A stretch of DNA of 64,000 nt from Basidiobolus meristosporus CBS 931.73 (lineage: Eukaryota > Basidiobolomycota > Basidiobolomycetes > Basidiobolales > Basidiobolaceae). Under the pieces are notes generated by a model. That model was not told the DNA's origin. It saw nothing but the letters and a program-made list of their open reading frames with translations, and ran no database searches. The position numbers were made by a program, and so were the translations under genes. The DNA is taken from the NCBI GenBank assembly GCA_002104905.1, contig MCFE01000193.1, forward strand, positions 1 through 64,000, in the 5' to 3' direction. This document shows, one piece after another, positions 42,201-52,691 of the stretch; position 1 is the first letter of the stretch; every line of letters starts with the position of its first letter.

Positions 42201-42983
42201 TGAGATCACCGTCTCACTGGCGGGTGGTATTTTTATCACCTTTTGTGTGATGATCGGAGACTGCGACGGTTTCATCTCTTTGATTGTCACACTGTTGCTA
42301 CGCGCCTTGCTCTCATTGGTGATATGAATCAGTGGGATACTCTTGGTATCCCACCTGAGTTCAGATGCACTGTAAAGTATATCCATCTTATGTTGGATAA
42401 ACCAACTCTTGCCAATGAGTAAGTCATTGGCTGCAACAGGTAGGACCACAACATCTTGGCGTATTATCAAGTTGCCTAGCCAAATAGGGCAATTAGGCAC
42501 CACACCTACCGTTGTATCCAGTTGGTCATTTGCTAGCCGTACTTGAATGGTGTTGTTGGGGACTATATTTAGTTTTAGACGTTTTGCTAATGACTCTGAC
42601 ATGATCAACGTAGAGGATCCTGTGTCAATAAGGGCAAGAATCTCCTTATTCTCTATACATACCTTTATGTATGTACCTTTATTCAGTTTTTGCAGGACCG
42701 TCTGGTTGACATGGAGGGTTGTTATCTCCTTCAATCCCTCTATCAGTTCCTTGACTAGAGCCGGGGCCAGTCCCAGTAAATTGGTTATTGGGAGGGTTGC
42801 CTTGGTTTGCTCTAGTACCTTCATTATGGGGAATAGGCCATGGGAAGACGTGCTAGCGTTCTTTGTTTGCTTTAACACTTCTTCCCAAGGTTCATTCCAT
42901 ACTTCTTCACCTAATTCCGCGCTCTTTCCTTTTGACAGAACCTCTACTACAGGTTCCTTTGCCTCCTCTCTAGAAGCATCATG
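39285..42983 (-). pseudogene. Gyp2 pol (protease, reverse transcriptase, RNase H, integrase)
   Basis: The frame is open from 42983 and runs 814 residues from a GTG at 42878 to a TGA at 40434-40436, then continues in the same frame through integrase to 39285 with two more TGA codons (39444-39446, 39432-39434). Protease has ALIDTGSS. Reverse transcriptase has YLED in place of YLDD. RNase H follows. Integrase shows IDFVGP, then SNNGGSF where SDxG is usual, and TDGLTKRMNQT where TDGxTER is usual, so two of the three DDE residues are changed. The C-terminal GPY-type segment starts WIGPCTV. The product would be inactive. Confidence 0.9.
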
Positions 42984-43027
42984 TCAACGCTTCTTCTTCC
43001 GCACTTTGATTGTCCTGACCAGAGGGC

Positions 43028-43900
43028 TTAGATTGACTGAGTCCCATTGGCCTCCTGGCGAGGGACTCTGTCTTTTGACGCCTTCTTCTCTTTTGTGTCC
43101 GGTACGGCTTCTCTTCCGTACTGTTTTTCACATTCATGGGCCCGGTGACCTACTTCTCCACACACATAACACGGATACTGTCGTCGCGGTTGTTCCATCT
43201 GTTGGGTCAGGACTTGAACCTGGGCCTTTAGATCTACGACAGCTTCCCAGAGTTTATCATCTTCTTTGGGGACTTCTTGGACATTGTTGATCAAGAGTTC
43301 TTGGACCTTTTGCTGTAATTCCTCTAACTCACAGTCTTTTGGGGAGGCAATTTTTCCTTTCTTACAGGGGATCCCTGTCCTTTGATCATTTGTATCACTA
43401 TAGGGTAGCCCCCATAGCAAGATGACCCCTCGTACTCATTTGACCAACTCTTGCAACATTTTACATCCCTGTTGTTCTTTGGACGCCCTACATCTTATTT
43501 CATCGTCTAAGCCCATGATGTAATACCTCATGAGCTGTCATTTGGCGATTTTGTCCTTTGGGAGACATCAAACTTGTTGGAGAAACAGTTCAGTGTAGGC
43601 TTCATAGCTTTTACTGCTTTTCTTCCGCAAGGACAGTAGAAGGGCTTTGTAGTGGTATCCTTTGGCATATAGAAAGCATGTCTTGTAGGCTTCTTCTAGT
43701 GCATCCCAGTCGTCTTTGACTGCGTCTTCCAACCCATAATGCCATTGCCATGCTGACCCTTCCATATGTCTTGCAAACTCTCTTACTTTCTTATCGTTGT
43801 CCCATCCTGCATCAACCGCAACTCTCTCAAACTTATCAAACCACTCAAGGGCTTTCTCTCTCTTTCCCTTGTATGTCTTTAGTTTGATTGTAGTAGTCAT
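43028..43900 (-). pseudogene. Gyp2 gag with three in-frame TGA codons
   Basis: The first ATG is at 43900; the frame upstream has only GTG. The gag core (WFDKFERVAVDAGWDNDK..) is followed in the same frame by TGA at 43568-43570 and two more TGA codons before 43420. It then reads through to a coiled-coil-like stretch and the zinc knuckle CYVCGEVGHRAHEC (CX2CX4HX4C). The natural end is TAA at 43028. All three TGA positions would suit Arg (CGA) in context. Pol lies in a different frame. Confidence 0.85.
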
Positions 43901-43941
43901 TACCTCACTTGTGCTTATTTCCACAGAGACGGCACCAAATA

Positions 43942-44328
43942 TGTGGGTTATTACTGACTGTACTTGGTGAGTGGGAGAGCTTGTAGGTCAAGTCAGTACC
44001 ACTTGGTTCAGAATAGCTTCCAATAGAAGGTAGCAAGGTAATAAAGACTTCTGTTTATTTTGTCCAAATCTTGTTGTTCTTCCTGGTTCAATTGGGTAGA
44101 TATATATATCACTTGGGGGGGCTTAGACAATAGACAATGTGTTATAAAATAGGGGTGTGAACACCTTCCTGTTATGGTAAGTGTTCTAACTAGATAAGGG
44201 CAGGGATAGGAGGGGAGGATGCATGGGGGAATCATAGGGAGGGTACTGGAGGACTTCGGGTAGGACTCTGGAGGGAACTCTTGGGAGAACTCTTGGGCAA
44301 AGAGTGGGTACTACATTGAGTACTCACA
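43942..44328 (-). repeat. Gyp2 5' LTR (387 bp) and adjacent primer-binding site
   Basis: It is the partner of 37556-37942. On the minus strand it ends ACCCACA, followed by TATT and then TGGTGCCGTCTCTGTGG (about 43937-43921), a candidate primer-binding site for the 3' end of a host tRNA. Confidence 0.93.
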
Positions 44329-44775
44329 ACCATCTCTACCATTCTCATACCATATATGGTATCCGTATGTTACACAGGTCTCAGAATACTGATTCCTGAC
44401 TGATTGGGAGTGTTGTGACACTTAGAACCTTCCAGTGCCTACTTATAAAATTCTTAGCTCATTCTGATCTCATTACAATTTCTATTTTACCACCAAAACC
44501 TTCTGGAACACCATGGTTATTAATCACTTAGCCAGTGAGAAAAGTATATAAGGTAGGTGATCCCTCAACAATAAATCATTGTCCCTTTTGTCAATATTCC
44601 AACTTGTCAATTAGTGTGATCACTGCTACCTGCTGCTACCTGAGCTTCCAACCACAGACCACAGGACACTCCCAGGAAACCACACTGACAACCAACTGAC
44701 CTTGGAGGCACTACTTATGAGGAACACTCAGAGTAGGTCTCTTTTATTATATTGATTCTTTCCCCAGTTTGTTCT

Positions 44776-45921
44776 GTTGTGTTGTATTATGATTAGTTTA
44801 GGGCTTGTTCTACAATGTAGAGGTTAATCAACAATTTACAACAACTTCCAGTATGCTAATACTGAAATAGTTTATTGGGAGCTTGATATACCAATAGAAG
44901 ATACAACTTTCACTAATATCCTCAATCTTAGGCTCAAAATATACTGTAGGCAGTTTTTATCACTTCTACAGCAGTGTTCTGACCTTCTGTCAACAAATGG
45001 ACTTATTAACTTTTATAGTATCTCTTCCTTATCTGAAAGTCACATTTCTTTCTGAGAAAATATTTCCTAATATAAAATTATGAACTCCCCTTTAACCTAA
45101 AGGGGTGTATTGTAGCAGTCTCTAACGGGGTCTTTAGACCTAGAGGGGTGTTTTTATAGTAAAGGGGCTTCTTTAGATAAAGGAGTTTCTTAAAGGGGCC
45201 TCTAAAGGGGTGTCTTTAGAGTAAAGGGGTTTCTTAGAGGGGTCTTTTCCAACAGAAAAGTGGTAGTTTCTTGTAGAACTTAGATTGGATTCTTGTGAGC
45301 TTTACAGTCTCTTTACTGATGTAGTACCAATCAAAGTCGGAATACTCAACAGTGCAAGTGATGCAGGGGAAGTATTATAGCCTTTAAACTTGTAATTGTA
45401 GTGCAGAGATTCTAGAAAGAGAGGCTCTCTCTTTATTTTTCAGCTGGGGATGTCATATATATGAAAATTCTGAAGGATCAAAGTTTTTGGGTGCTTGCGC
45501 AAGCAATACATGTGATGCAAAGCTAAAATTTTGCAGTGGAGCAGATCTGACATAGGTGCAGCACCTTTGAGAAATTTCATGTGATTTGATTGGCTGGCTT
45601 GAAAGTTACATGCAATCAAAGTCACCATAGTAATCCTAGCAATAAGGCATAGTATATATAATAATTGGACTCTTTTGGTCATAACTCCTCAAGTACTTCT
45701 TCAAATGAGCTGTAATTTGAAATATGTGTTGGCTACTATGTGTTCTGTATGACATGATATTCTTGGGTGGATTGCTGGTAAGGGTCTGGAGCATTTGTTC
45801 TTCAAAGTTGGAAATTCTTGATCTTTCACTTGTGTGTTACAATAGCAAAAAGCAAAATAAAGAAATGAGTGTAATATTGGTTTAGATATATTGTATTAGT
45901 GGAATACTTTCCATTACCACA
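44776..45921. mobile_element. 1146-bp insertion of unknown type with 5-bp target duplication
   Basis: The Gyp1-family LTR is interrupted here. GTTCT stands at 44771-44775 and again at 45922-45926. The insert starts GTTGTGTTGTATTATG and ends TTCCATTACCACA. It has no coding region I recognise; it holds a minisatellite-like tract at 45089-45248 and a short minus-strand frame at 45440-45682 without domains. It may be a non-autonomous element. Confidence 0.7.
45089..45248 (+). repeat. imperfect minisatellite with TAAAGGGG/TCTTTAG units
   Basis: Blocks such as AAAGGGGTGT, AGAGGGGTG, AAAGGGGCTTCTTTAG and AAAGGGGTTTCTTAG recur at irregular spacing of about 15-30 bp. They are confined to the 1146-bp insertion. 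Confidence 0.75.
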
Positions 45922-46287
45922 GTTCTTGTACAGGCAAAGATACTTTTCTGTCTTTGTAAGTATTGACTACCACTGCATTCTTATCAAGTCCTGCTGGTGG
46001 AGTTTACGGTTGTTTTGACTTTAGAAGCTTTGGTACATTGTTATCTTGAAGGATGCTAAATTCAGCACACATATCTGTTAAGAAGCCAACTAAGTTGGAG
46101 ATTGAGGCTCCATAGCTTTCCCTTGACAAGCTTGTGGGCTTGTTCCCCTTCATAATGGATTAGACACAAAACCCAAGAATTCCTAGCCAGCTTTTTCCAG
46201 AGGTTATTGCACCCAGTGAGCACTCCAAACATAAAGCACCTGAGAAGTGCTGGATGTATTGCCCCCTTGGACTTATACACCACCACA

Positions 46288-46804
46288 CCATCACAAGATT
46301 GTGTAGATGGTCATTAATTCCAAGCTGCTGGTATTATTGTGATCTCCTGATAGAATCTTGACAGCTGATGCAGATTGGATTCACCTGTAGGACCAAATTA
46401 TTTTTCATAGGGTGTATGTACCTGTGCAGATCAGTACAATATATATTTGCTATTACCATTGAATTGAATCCAGCTCAAAACACTCAACACATGCCTCGCA
46501 TTAATCATGAAGATATGCCAATGGCTGTGGCATTATATTGCACAAATATTTGGTCATGTTTCATCACAGATGTTTCTAAGTTGCTTTTAATTGGTCTCTG
46601 CCATATCTCTCAGCCTCCCATTTTGAGCACCCAACCACCTCCTACCTTTGGGAGCATTATTTTACTAAACCACTTTCACATACTTGTTAGTTTTAAACTT
46701 GAGCAGTGCACCTGATTTTCATACATACAGTTTGGTTTATTGGGTTGAATGTTCAGTTTCAACTCAAATGTAGATTGCACTAAACCAAACAAGTCTACAT
46801 ACCT
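46288..46804. other. no recognisable feature
   Basis: AT-rich sequence between the split Gyp1-family LTR and the Gyp3 3' LTR. The open frame at 46368-46715 shows no domain. Confidence 0.35.
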
Positions 46805-47205
46805 GTATTACAAGTTTTGATGTAAGAGTTGTAGAGGAATACGGAGTTTAGCCAGCATTTTATTCACTAATACTTGGACTTATTTTTATTGAGGTTCCAG
46901 CAGCTCCTCATATACATTTTGCTAGATCAATTGCTGACTAATAATATTTCCTAATGTAGGTTATGGATGGTGACTTTTATGATTGCATCCTCATCACCCA
47001 GTTAGATCCTACTTAAGACATCTATTTCTGTCTAATATTGATTAGCTGATTCATGTACTGACTGATACTACAACTTGGATAGATAACACTGATATACTGA
47101 TAGGCTAAACATAAAACTAACTAATTTGACTAAAAAATAAACTAACTTACATATTCAAGTAGTAGATAGTAGCATTCTCCCCTACTAATGGTGAGAGGAT
47201 TCCCT
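46805..47205 (-). repeat. presumed 3' LTR of the Gyp3 relic
   Basis: It resembles 35165-35441 (ATTACAAGTTTTGATGTAAGAG side, CTGACTAATAATATTTCCTAAT core, ATTCAAGT end). On the minus strand a purine-rich AGTAGGGGAGA (about 47194-47204) stands just before TGCTACTATC, fitting a polypurine tract next to the LTR start. The relic is old and the limits are approximate. Confidence 0.5.
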
Positions 47206-47382
47206 TATATCTCTTTTCTTGTGATACCAATATCATGATGGTTCAGTATTGCCAGTAGGTCTTGCATGCTTGAGTCTGTGTCTATGAACTAAATCTTCCC
47301 TGATATTACCTTGTTTGTCCACAAGTTGATAAGTTGCAAATAAACATTCTCTGATGATCTTGAAAGGTCCCATCCATTGTGG

Positions 47383-49335
47383 CTAAAACTTCTTCCAAGT
47401 GTTGTTTCTCAGCAATGCAAAGTTCTCAATTGTCAATGCTTTAGATGATATACTCTCATCAAATATATACTTTATCTTTGCTGCACTCTGAGATCCTTTG
47501 GCCTGTGCCTCTTGTTGTCTTTGCTCCATCTGCTGGCCTCTATTGGGCTGACAGAGCTCATCTTCTAATGTGTCTGTATGCTTTGGTTGTGTGAAATCTC
47601 TGGGAATCCTTGGTTCACATCCACACAGAGAGTAAAGTGGCAATTGTTGGGTGGTGTTGTCTACTCTAACTCTGCATGTAAAGAGTGGTTGGTCTATATA
47701 CTCATCCCATCTACCAATGCCTCCATTTGCATACTTGGTCAGTATTTTTCAAATAATCCATTAAGCTGCTCAGTGACTTCATTAGTTCTAGGATGATGTG
47801 CTGAGGTTTTCATGTGTTTGATCTGCTGCATTTCTTGGTAAGATTCATTTATCTTTTTGATCTCTTAATCCACCTCATTAGGAATGGCTTTGTACCTGAA
47901 GTGTTTTGATAACAAGCTAGGTCAATCAAACTCATGCTCTAAGATGTGTTGTGCAACTTGCTATAGTCTGATAAAGCATCAGCAACCATGTTGTTTTTCC
48001 CAAGACAGTAGACAATATCTAGGTCAAATTGCTCATTGTACTCAACCCACCTTGTCATTCTTCTGGATAGCACACTGTAAGTAGAGTTATACATGAGTGA
48101 GACATGATCAGTCTTCACAGTACACTTGACTCCATGAGAATTGGACCTCCAGGTCTTCAAGCAGTGTATTATTGCAAGCATCTCCTACTCATACACTGGA
48201 TAGTTCTAATCTGACACTTGAGCATCTGCAAGGTAGTCTCACAGGCTTTGTTGCCCTTCAAGGTGTTGTCTTTCTTGAGGACAGCAGTTAAAAAGGCTGC
48301 AATACTTGCAAAACACTTGACAAATTTCCAATAATAGGAGGCCATTCCAATGAATGATCTGAGTTCTATCATGTAATGGGCTGCTTTAAATTCTTGATAA
48401 CTACAACCTTCCTGTGGCCCAAGGCCGCTACTTAAGAAATTCACACTTTGCTTACTTGCCATATAACTTGTTCTCTTTTACCCTAAGAAAAAAAATAAGA
48501 AAAGGTCAGCAGAATACCATCATTAAATCAAATGAATTCCAAGTTTCTCAAATCTGACAACTAGTATTATTGCATGCACTAGAAGTTTGGCAGACAAGCA
48601 GACTCATACTAGACTTGGCATTCAGCTGCCCACTACTTCCATCCAAAAATTGCAACTGGATATTTCAACAAAAAGCACAGTTTGATTACCAGCTAAATAC
48701 CGTTAGAGTACCAACAGAGTACCAGCTGAAAATGAGATGGATTCCAGGGTTGAGATTTTTCATAAGGATAGCTTCTTCAAGACCTTCTCAATATGAACCA
48801 AACAGTCCTCTTCTGTCTTGCTGTAAATTAGAATGTCATCTAGATACATTACCACAAACTTCTCTGAGTATTCTTAGAAGATGGTTTGCATCAAGGTCAT
48901 GATTATTGCAGGGGCATAAGTGTGGCCAAAGCTCATGACTTAGTACTCAGAATGCCCATATCTGGCTCTGAATGCTGTCTTAGGTATGTCTTCTGGTTTC
49001 ACCTTAATCTGGGTGTATCCTAACAAGAGGTCAATCCTGCTGAATTTAGTGGCTCCATTGAGTTGGTCCAAAAGCTCATCACTCCAAGGTATGTAGTGCT
49101 TATTTTTCATTGTGACTAAGTTGAGGGATCTGCAGTCAATGCACATCCCAAGTGTACCATTGTTCTTTTTCATAAACAGTACTGGTGCTCTCCAAGGTGA
49201 CTTGTTAGGTCTGATGAACTTTTGCATCAGTAACTGAACTATTTGTCTGTTCATTTCTTCCAATTCAAATGGACTCATTCTATAAGGTGTCTTGCTCACT
49301 GGAGGGCAATCTACTAAGTTATTGACATGATCCAC
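47383..49335 (-). pseudogene. Gyp3 reverse transcriptase, RNase H and integrase end
   Basis: Reverse transcriptase has [30 protein letters not shown] and, on the minus strand near 48855, VVMYLDDILIYSKTEEDC with an intact YLDD. MITE copy 1 then interrupts the sequence after VLKKL, which resumes as LYGK..AKCEFLK. RNase H (47939-48181) includes KTDHVSLMY and NNMVADALS. An integrase C-terminal piece lies at 47383-47643; most of the integrase core is not seen, so a deletion is likely. Confidence 0.75.
48481..48768 (+). mobile_element. TA-flanked MITE, copy 1 (288 bp)
   Basis: It starts CCCTAAGAAAAAAAAT and ends TTTTTCATAAGGA. The ends are inverted repeats of the (T)CCCTAnGAAAA type. It is flanked by TA (48479-48480 and 48769-48770). 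Excising it with one TA restores a Gyp3 reverse-transcriptase frame reading KKLKENKLYGK. It has no coding capacity and repeated TACCAGCT/GTACCA motifs inside. Confidence 0.75.
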
Positions 49336-50102
49336 ATCTCAGACTGGTAATAGGCTTACAGGTTCATCTGCAAACATATCTGAGTATTCCTTCAGTAGAG
49401 TCTGGCCTCCTGGGGTGCTGGAGTAGAAGAATTCACCTATAATACCAGCATGAAGAACATCTGGGTACCTTTGTTAAATACTCTACAGAGCTCTGTCTTG
49501 CTAAGTCTCACCATACATCCATTCTTGCAACAACATTGTATGCGGTGGAACCCCCAATCCAGGCATAATCTCAGGGCATGCTTAGAGTTGTGTAGTTGGC
49601 AGATAACATCCATTTTGTCAAATAAAAAATTGCTTTTTAAAAAAATTTGGAGAGAAATTCAAAAATATTTTATTTATTCATCTTTGGGAGCTTTGGCATG
49701 GGACATATTGCAGAGAAGGTTGTAGTTGCTCAAAAGCATTGCATCTTTGACTTCAAGGGCATGGACATCATCATTGCCAACAATGTAAACAATCTTCTTG
49801 CTGGTGGTAAAATGCACAGGGAAACCTTTCTTAAGTACAATGTCACGGGTGAAAGCATAGTTGTCTGGGTCACTGGGATGAGGTTCCCTGGTAAGAGTTT
49901 TAGGGGCGTGCTTAGAGCAAGTTTTGGCAGCACCAGAAGACTTGGTAGTACCAGGAGCCTTGGGGGCTCTAGGGGCGGGCTTTTTTCTGATCTTGACACC
50001 ATCACCAAGATAGTTGGAGCTGAGATTTTTTGGCGCACTTGAGGACAACATCAGGATCCAAACCTTCTTAAACAAGTTTGTTGGTGAAGTCAGACAGGAC
50101 AG

Positions 50103-51173
50103 TGTAGTGGGGTGATAGTGACACCTACTGACAGATGTGCTCATTCCCCTATTTTTGACTTCCCTTTATCTCTACTACACTTATTTTAGTTTTATCCCAT
50201 TTGTCTTACCTGATCAGTACTATCCCATAAGCTGATTGACTATCACACCTGCTTACCTTATTGCATAAGTTACCCCTCACCTTATGTAAGATTACTAGCT
50301 ATAAGTGCCTCTATATTAGGCAAGTACCCGCGCCAGTACTTATGACACATGATCAACCCGTGTCACCATCCCTACCATTTCCATATCATATCTGGTATCC
50401 CTATGTTACACAGGTTTCAGAATACTGACTCCTGATTGGTTGGATGCGCTGTGACTCTTAGAATCATCTGGCACCTACTTAGAGCATTCTTAGGTCATTT
50501 TGATGCCATTAAGATTTCAATTGATATCCAGAACCTTTTGGAACACCATGATTAGTAATCACTTAGCCAGTAAGAAAAGTATACAAGGGAGGCTATCCCT
50601 CAACAATAAATTATCATCCCTTTTATCAATATTCCAACTTGTTGATCAGTGTGATCACTGCTACCTGCTGCCACCTGTACTTCCAACCCCAGACCACAGG
50701 GCACACCCAGGAAACCGCGCTGACAGCCAACTGACCTTGGAGGCAATACTTGTGAGGAATACTCAGAGTAGGTATCTTTTATTATATTTGATTCCTTCCC
50801 AAGTTTATTCTTGCACAGGCAAAGATACTTCTCTGTCTTTGTAACTATTGACCACAGCTGAATTCTTATCAAGTCCCTACTGGTGGGGTTTACAGGTATT
50901 TTGACATTGGAAGCTTTAGTACATTGTCATCTCAAAGGACAATGAACCCAGCACATACTTTTGTTAAGACGCTAACCAAGTTGGGGATTGTAGCTCAATA
51001 GTTTTCCCTTGACAAGCTTGTGGCTTTATTCTCCATGACAATAGATTAGGGACAGAACCCAAGTACTCCTAGCAAGCTTTTGCCAGAGGTTATTGCACCC
51101 AGTGAACACCCCACAGACAAAACACTTGAGAAGTGCTGGACATATCTCTTCCTTGGAGTTATACACCACCACA
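50103..51173 (+). repeat. Gyp1 5' LTR (1071 bp)
   Basis: It runs TGTAGTGGGGTG..TACACCACCACA, with short inverted ends TGTAGTGG/CCACCACA. Inside are CAACAATAAATTATC (about 50600), which may hold the polyadenylation signal, and several TA-rich boxes. Confidence 0.92.
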
Positions 51174-51199
51174 TATTTGGCACCCAACATGGGGGGTTC
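51174..51199 (+). other. Gyp1 primer-binding site
   Basis: After TATT comes TGGCACCCAACATGGGG, starting with the TGG expected from a CCA-ending tRNA. Gyp2 has the same TATT spacer before its TGG. The tRNA species was not identified. Confidence 0.65.
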
Positions 51200-51313
51200 A
51201 TACAAGCTCCCTAGGACCCAACAAGATTTACCTGAAGATTTAAGCTGTTATCCACTTATTGCAGCAAGACTACCAATATTATCAAGATTACAACACCAAC
51301 CTACCTGCCCAAA

Positions 51314-52691
51314 ATGAATTCTATGCCATTACCACTCTCACATAGAGCCCCACAGCTTGATGGAAAGAGTGTGGAAAGCTTCATATTCAAATGTGAGAAG
51401 CTCTGCAAGATGTGCAGCCTATCTAAACAAGAAATGGCAGAAGACTTCCCCTACTACTGCACCAATGATATTATTACTAAGCTTCTCAGACAAGGAGACA
51501 TTCTCACTGACTGGGCCTTAATGAAGACATACCTACAGTCCAAGTATGGTAGACCCCAGATATACTATGGAATCAAAGACCTCATACACTTTGGTTAGGA
51601 CTGGACTTTCCAAGCTACCACTTGAAGAGTTCATTCAACAGTATGAAGATATGGCCAAGCCACTCTTAGAGTCCCAGGGTATCACTGAGTTTACCATGAC
51701 ACTTTACCTTGCACAAGGGCTTGCTCAGGACTTTGCAAGGAAAGTTGACTTACATGCAGCCAAGGATGACAAGTCTGGCATTCCTTGCTTTGCAGAGATG
51801 AAATGTGCTCTCCTAGAAGCAAAGCAAACTTCCACCTTTATGAGACTCCTGACATCAAATCTGCCAGACCAGTCAACTAAGGAGTCAAGAAGTGCTGTTG
51901 CTGATAATCAGACCTACACTACCAACAGAATTGACCAACTTGCTGAACAGCTACAAAAGCTAGCCCTCAAGATTAATGGCTCAGCTGAGGTAGCCACTGA
52001 GGGCCAAAGACCTTTGCCCAGGCACTGCATCCGGTGCAACTCTATTCAGCAGGCCAGACAAGAATGCTCAGAGCTTAGTCAGCTACTCAGAGAAGGAGCA
52101 GTACAGTTTGATGCTGATGGAATGCTAGCTGACAAGGAAGGAAGAAGGATTCCCACTAATTTCCTAAGAGGATGAATGACAGCCCTTTTCCAGAAATCTG
52201 ACTCAGCAACAAGAAAGATTACTGTTGATGCCCCTATTGGGTCTCATAAAGTGAATCCAAGCAGCCCTGACAACAGACAATATGAAGATGATGCCTTTGC
52301 TACCAAAAGTCTCCTCCCTGAAGAACCTGCCAAACCCATCCTTAGAAGACCACAAGTTGAAGAATCTGAAGTTGTTATTGACAAAAGACCTAGTATACTG
52401 CCCACCCAAGATCCATTGCCTCACTTTCAGATTACCTCAAAGATAGCAAGCTACTCAAGCCCTCAACTGATTACTGAGAAGCTGCTGAAGCAGAACCTCA
52501 CTTTGTTGGTTGGAGAAATCATGAGTGTATCCCCATCTGTTAGGAAGACCTTTGATGAGCAGCTTAGAACAAGACAACAAGCTGTTGAACATATGGGCAC
52601 CAATATAATTCAGACAAACCATGAAGACTACCAAAAGGATGACAACACTACTGAATATAAGACCTTTACTCAGTTGCAACTGCTGTGGTGA
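51314..52691 (+). pseudogene. Gyp1 gag (broken)
   Basis: It starts ATG at 51314 and runs MNSMPLPLSHRAPQLDGKSV to a TAG at 51596-51598. A neighbouring frame (51546-52175) continues with retrotransposon-gag sequence. A zinc-knuckle remnant reads CIRCNSIQQARQEC, with Gln where the His belongs. A third segment (52176-52691) leads to pol. Confidence 0.8.

Larger units (their letters stand above)
37556..44328 (-). mobile_element. Gyp2: complete Ty3/gypsy element, 6773 bp
   Basis: It is bounded by two 387-bp LTRs and by a perfect 5-bp target duplication ACCAT (37551-37555 and 44329-44333). Order on the minus strand: 5' LTR, primer-binding site, gag, protease-reverse transcriptase-RNase H-integrase, an extra ORF, 3' LTR. 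The LTRs differ at three sites in 387, all transitions. It sits inside an older Gyp1 LTR. It is the youngest-looking insertion in the window, yet its genes carry stops and altered catalytic residues. Confidence 0.93.
37290..46287 (+). mobile_element. Gyp1-family LTR split into three pieces by later insertions
   Basis: The pieces are 37290-37555, 44329-44775 and 45922-46287. Together they give about 1070 bp and run TGTAGTGGGGC..CACCACCACA in register with the LTRs at 50103 and 56192. The first break holds the Gyp2 element, the second a 1146-bp insertion. The outer flanks (CTGT and CCAT) do not match, so it may be a solo LTR that lost its duplication or the product of recombination. Confidence 0.8.

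Noticed and set aside
38343-43900. Use of TGA as a sense codon in this genome.
   Set aside because: Intact host genes here use ordinary stops, and the TGA codons are confined to mobile elements with other signs of decay, so mutation is simpler.
45089-45248. CRISPR-like spaced repeats.
   Set aside because: The AAAGGGG units are short, irregular and without uniform spacers, in a eukaryotic genome. A minisatellite is the better reading.
48570-48902. Plus-strand frame at the MITE and Gyp3 reverse-transcriptase junction.
   Set aside because: It spans the MITE boundary and runs antisense to reverse transcriptase with the YLDD motif, so it is a chance frame.
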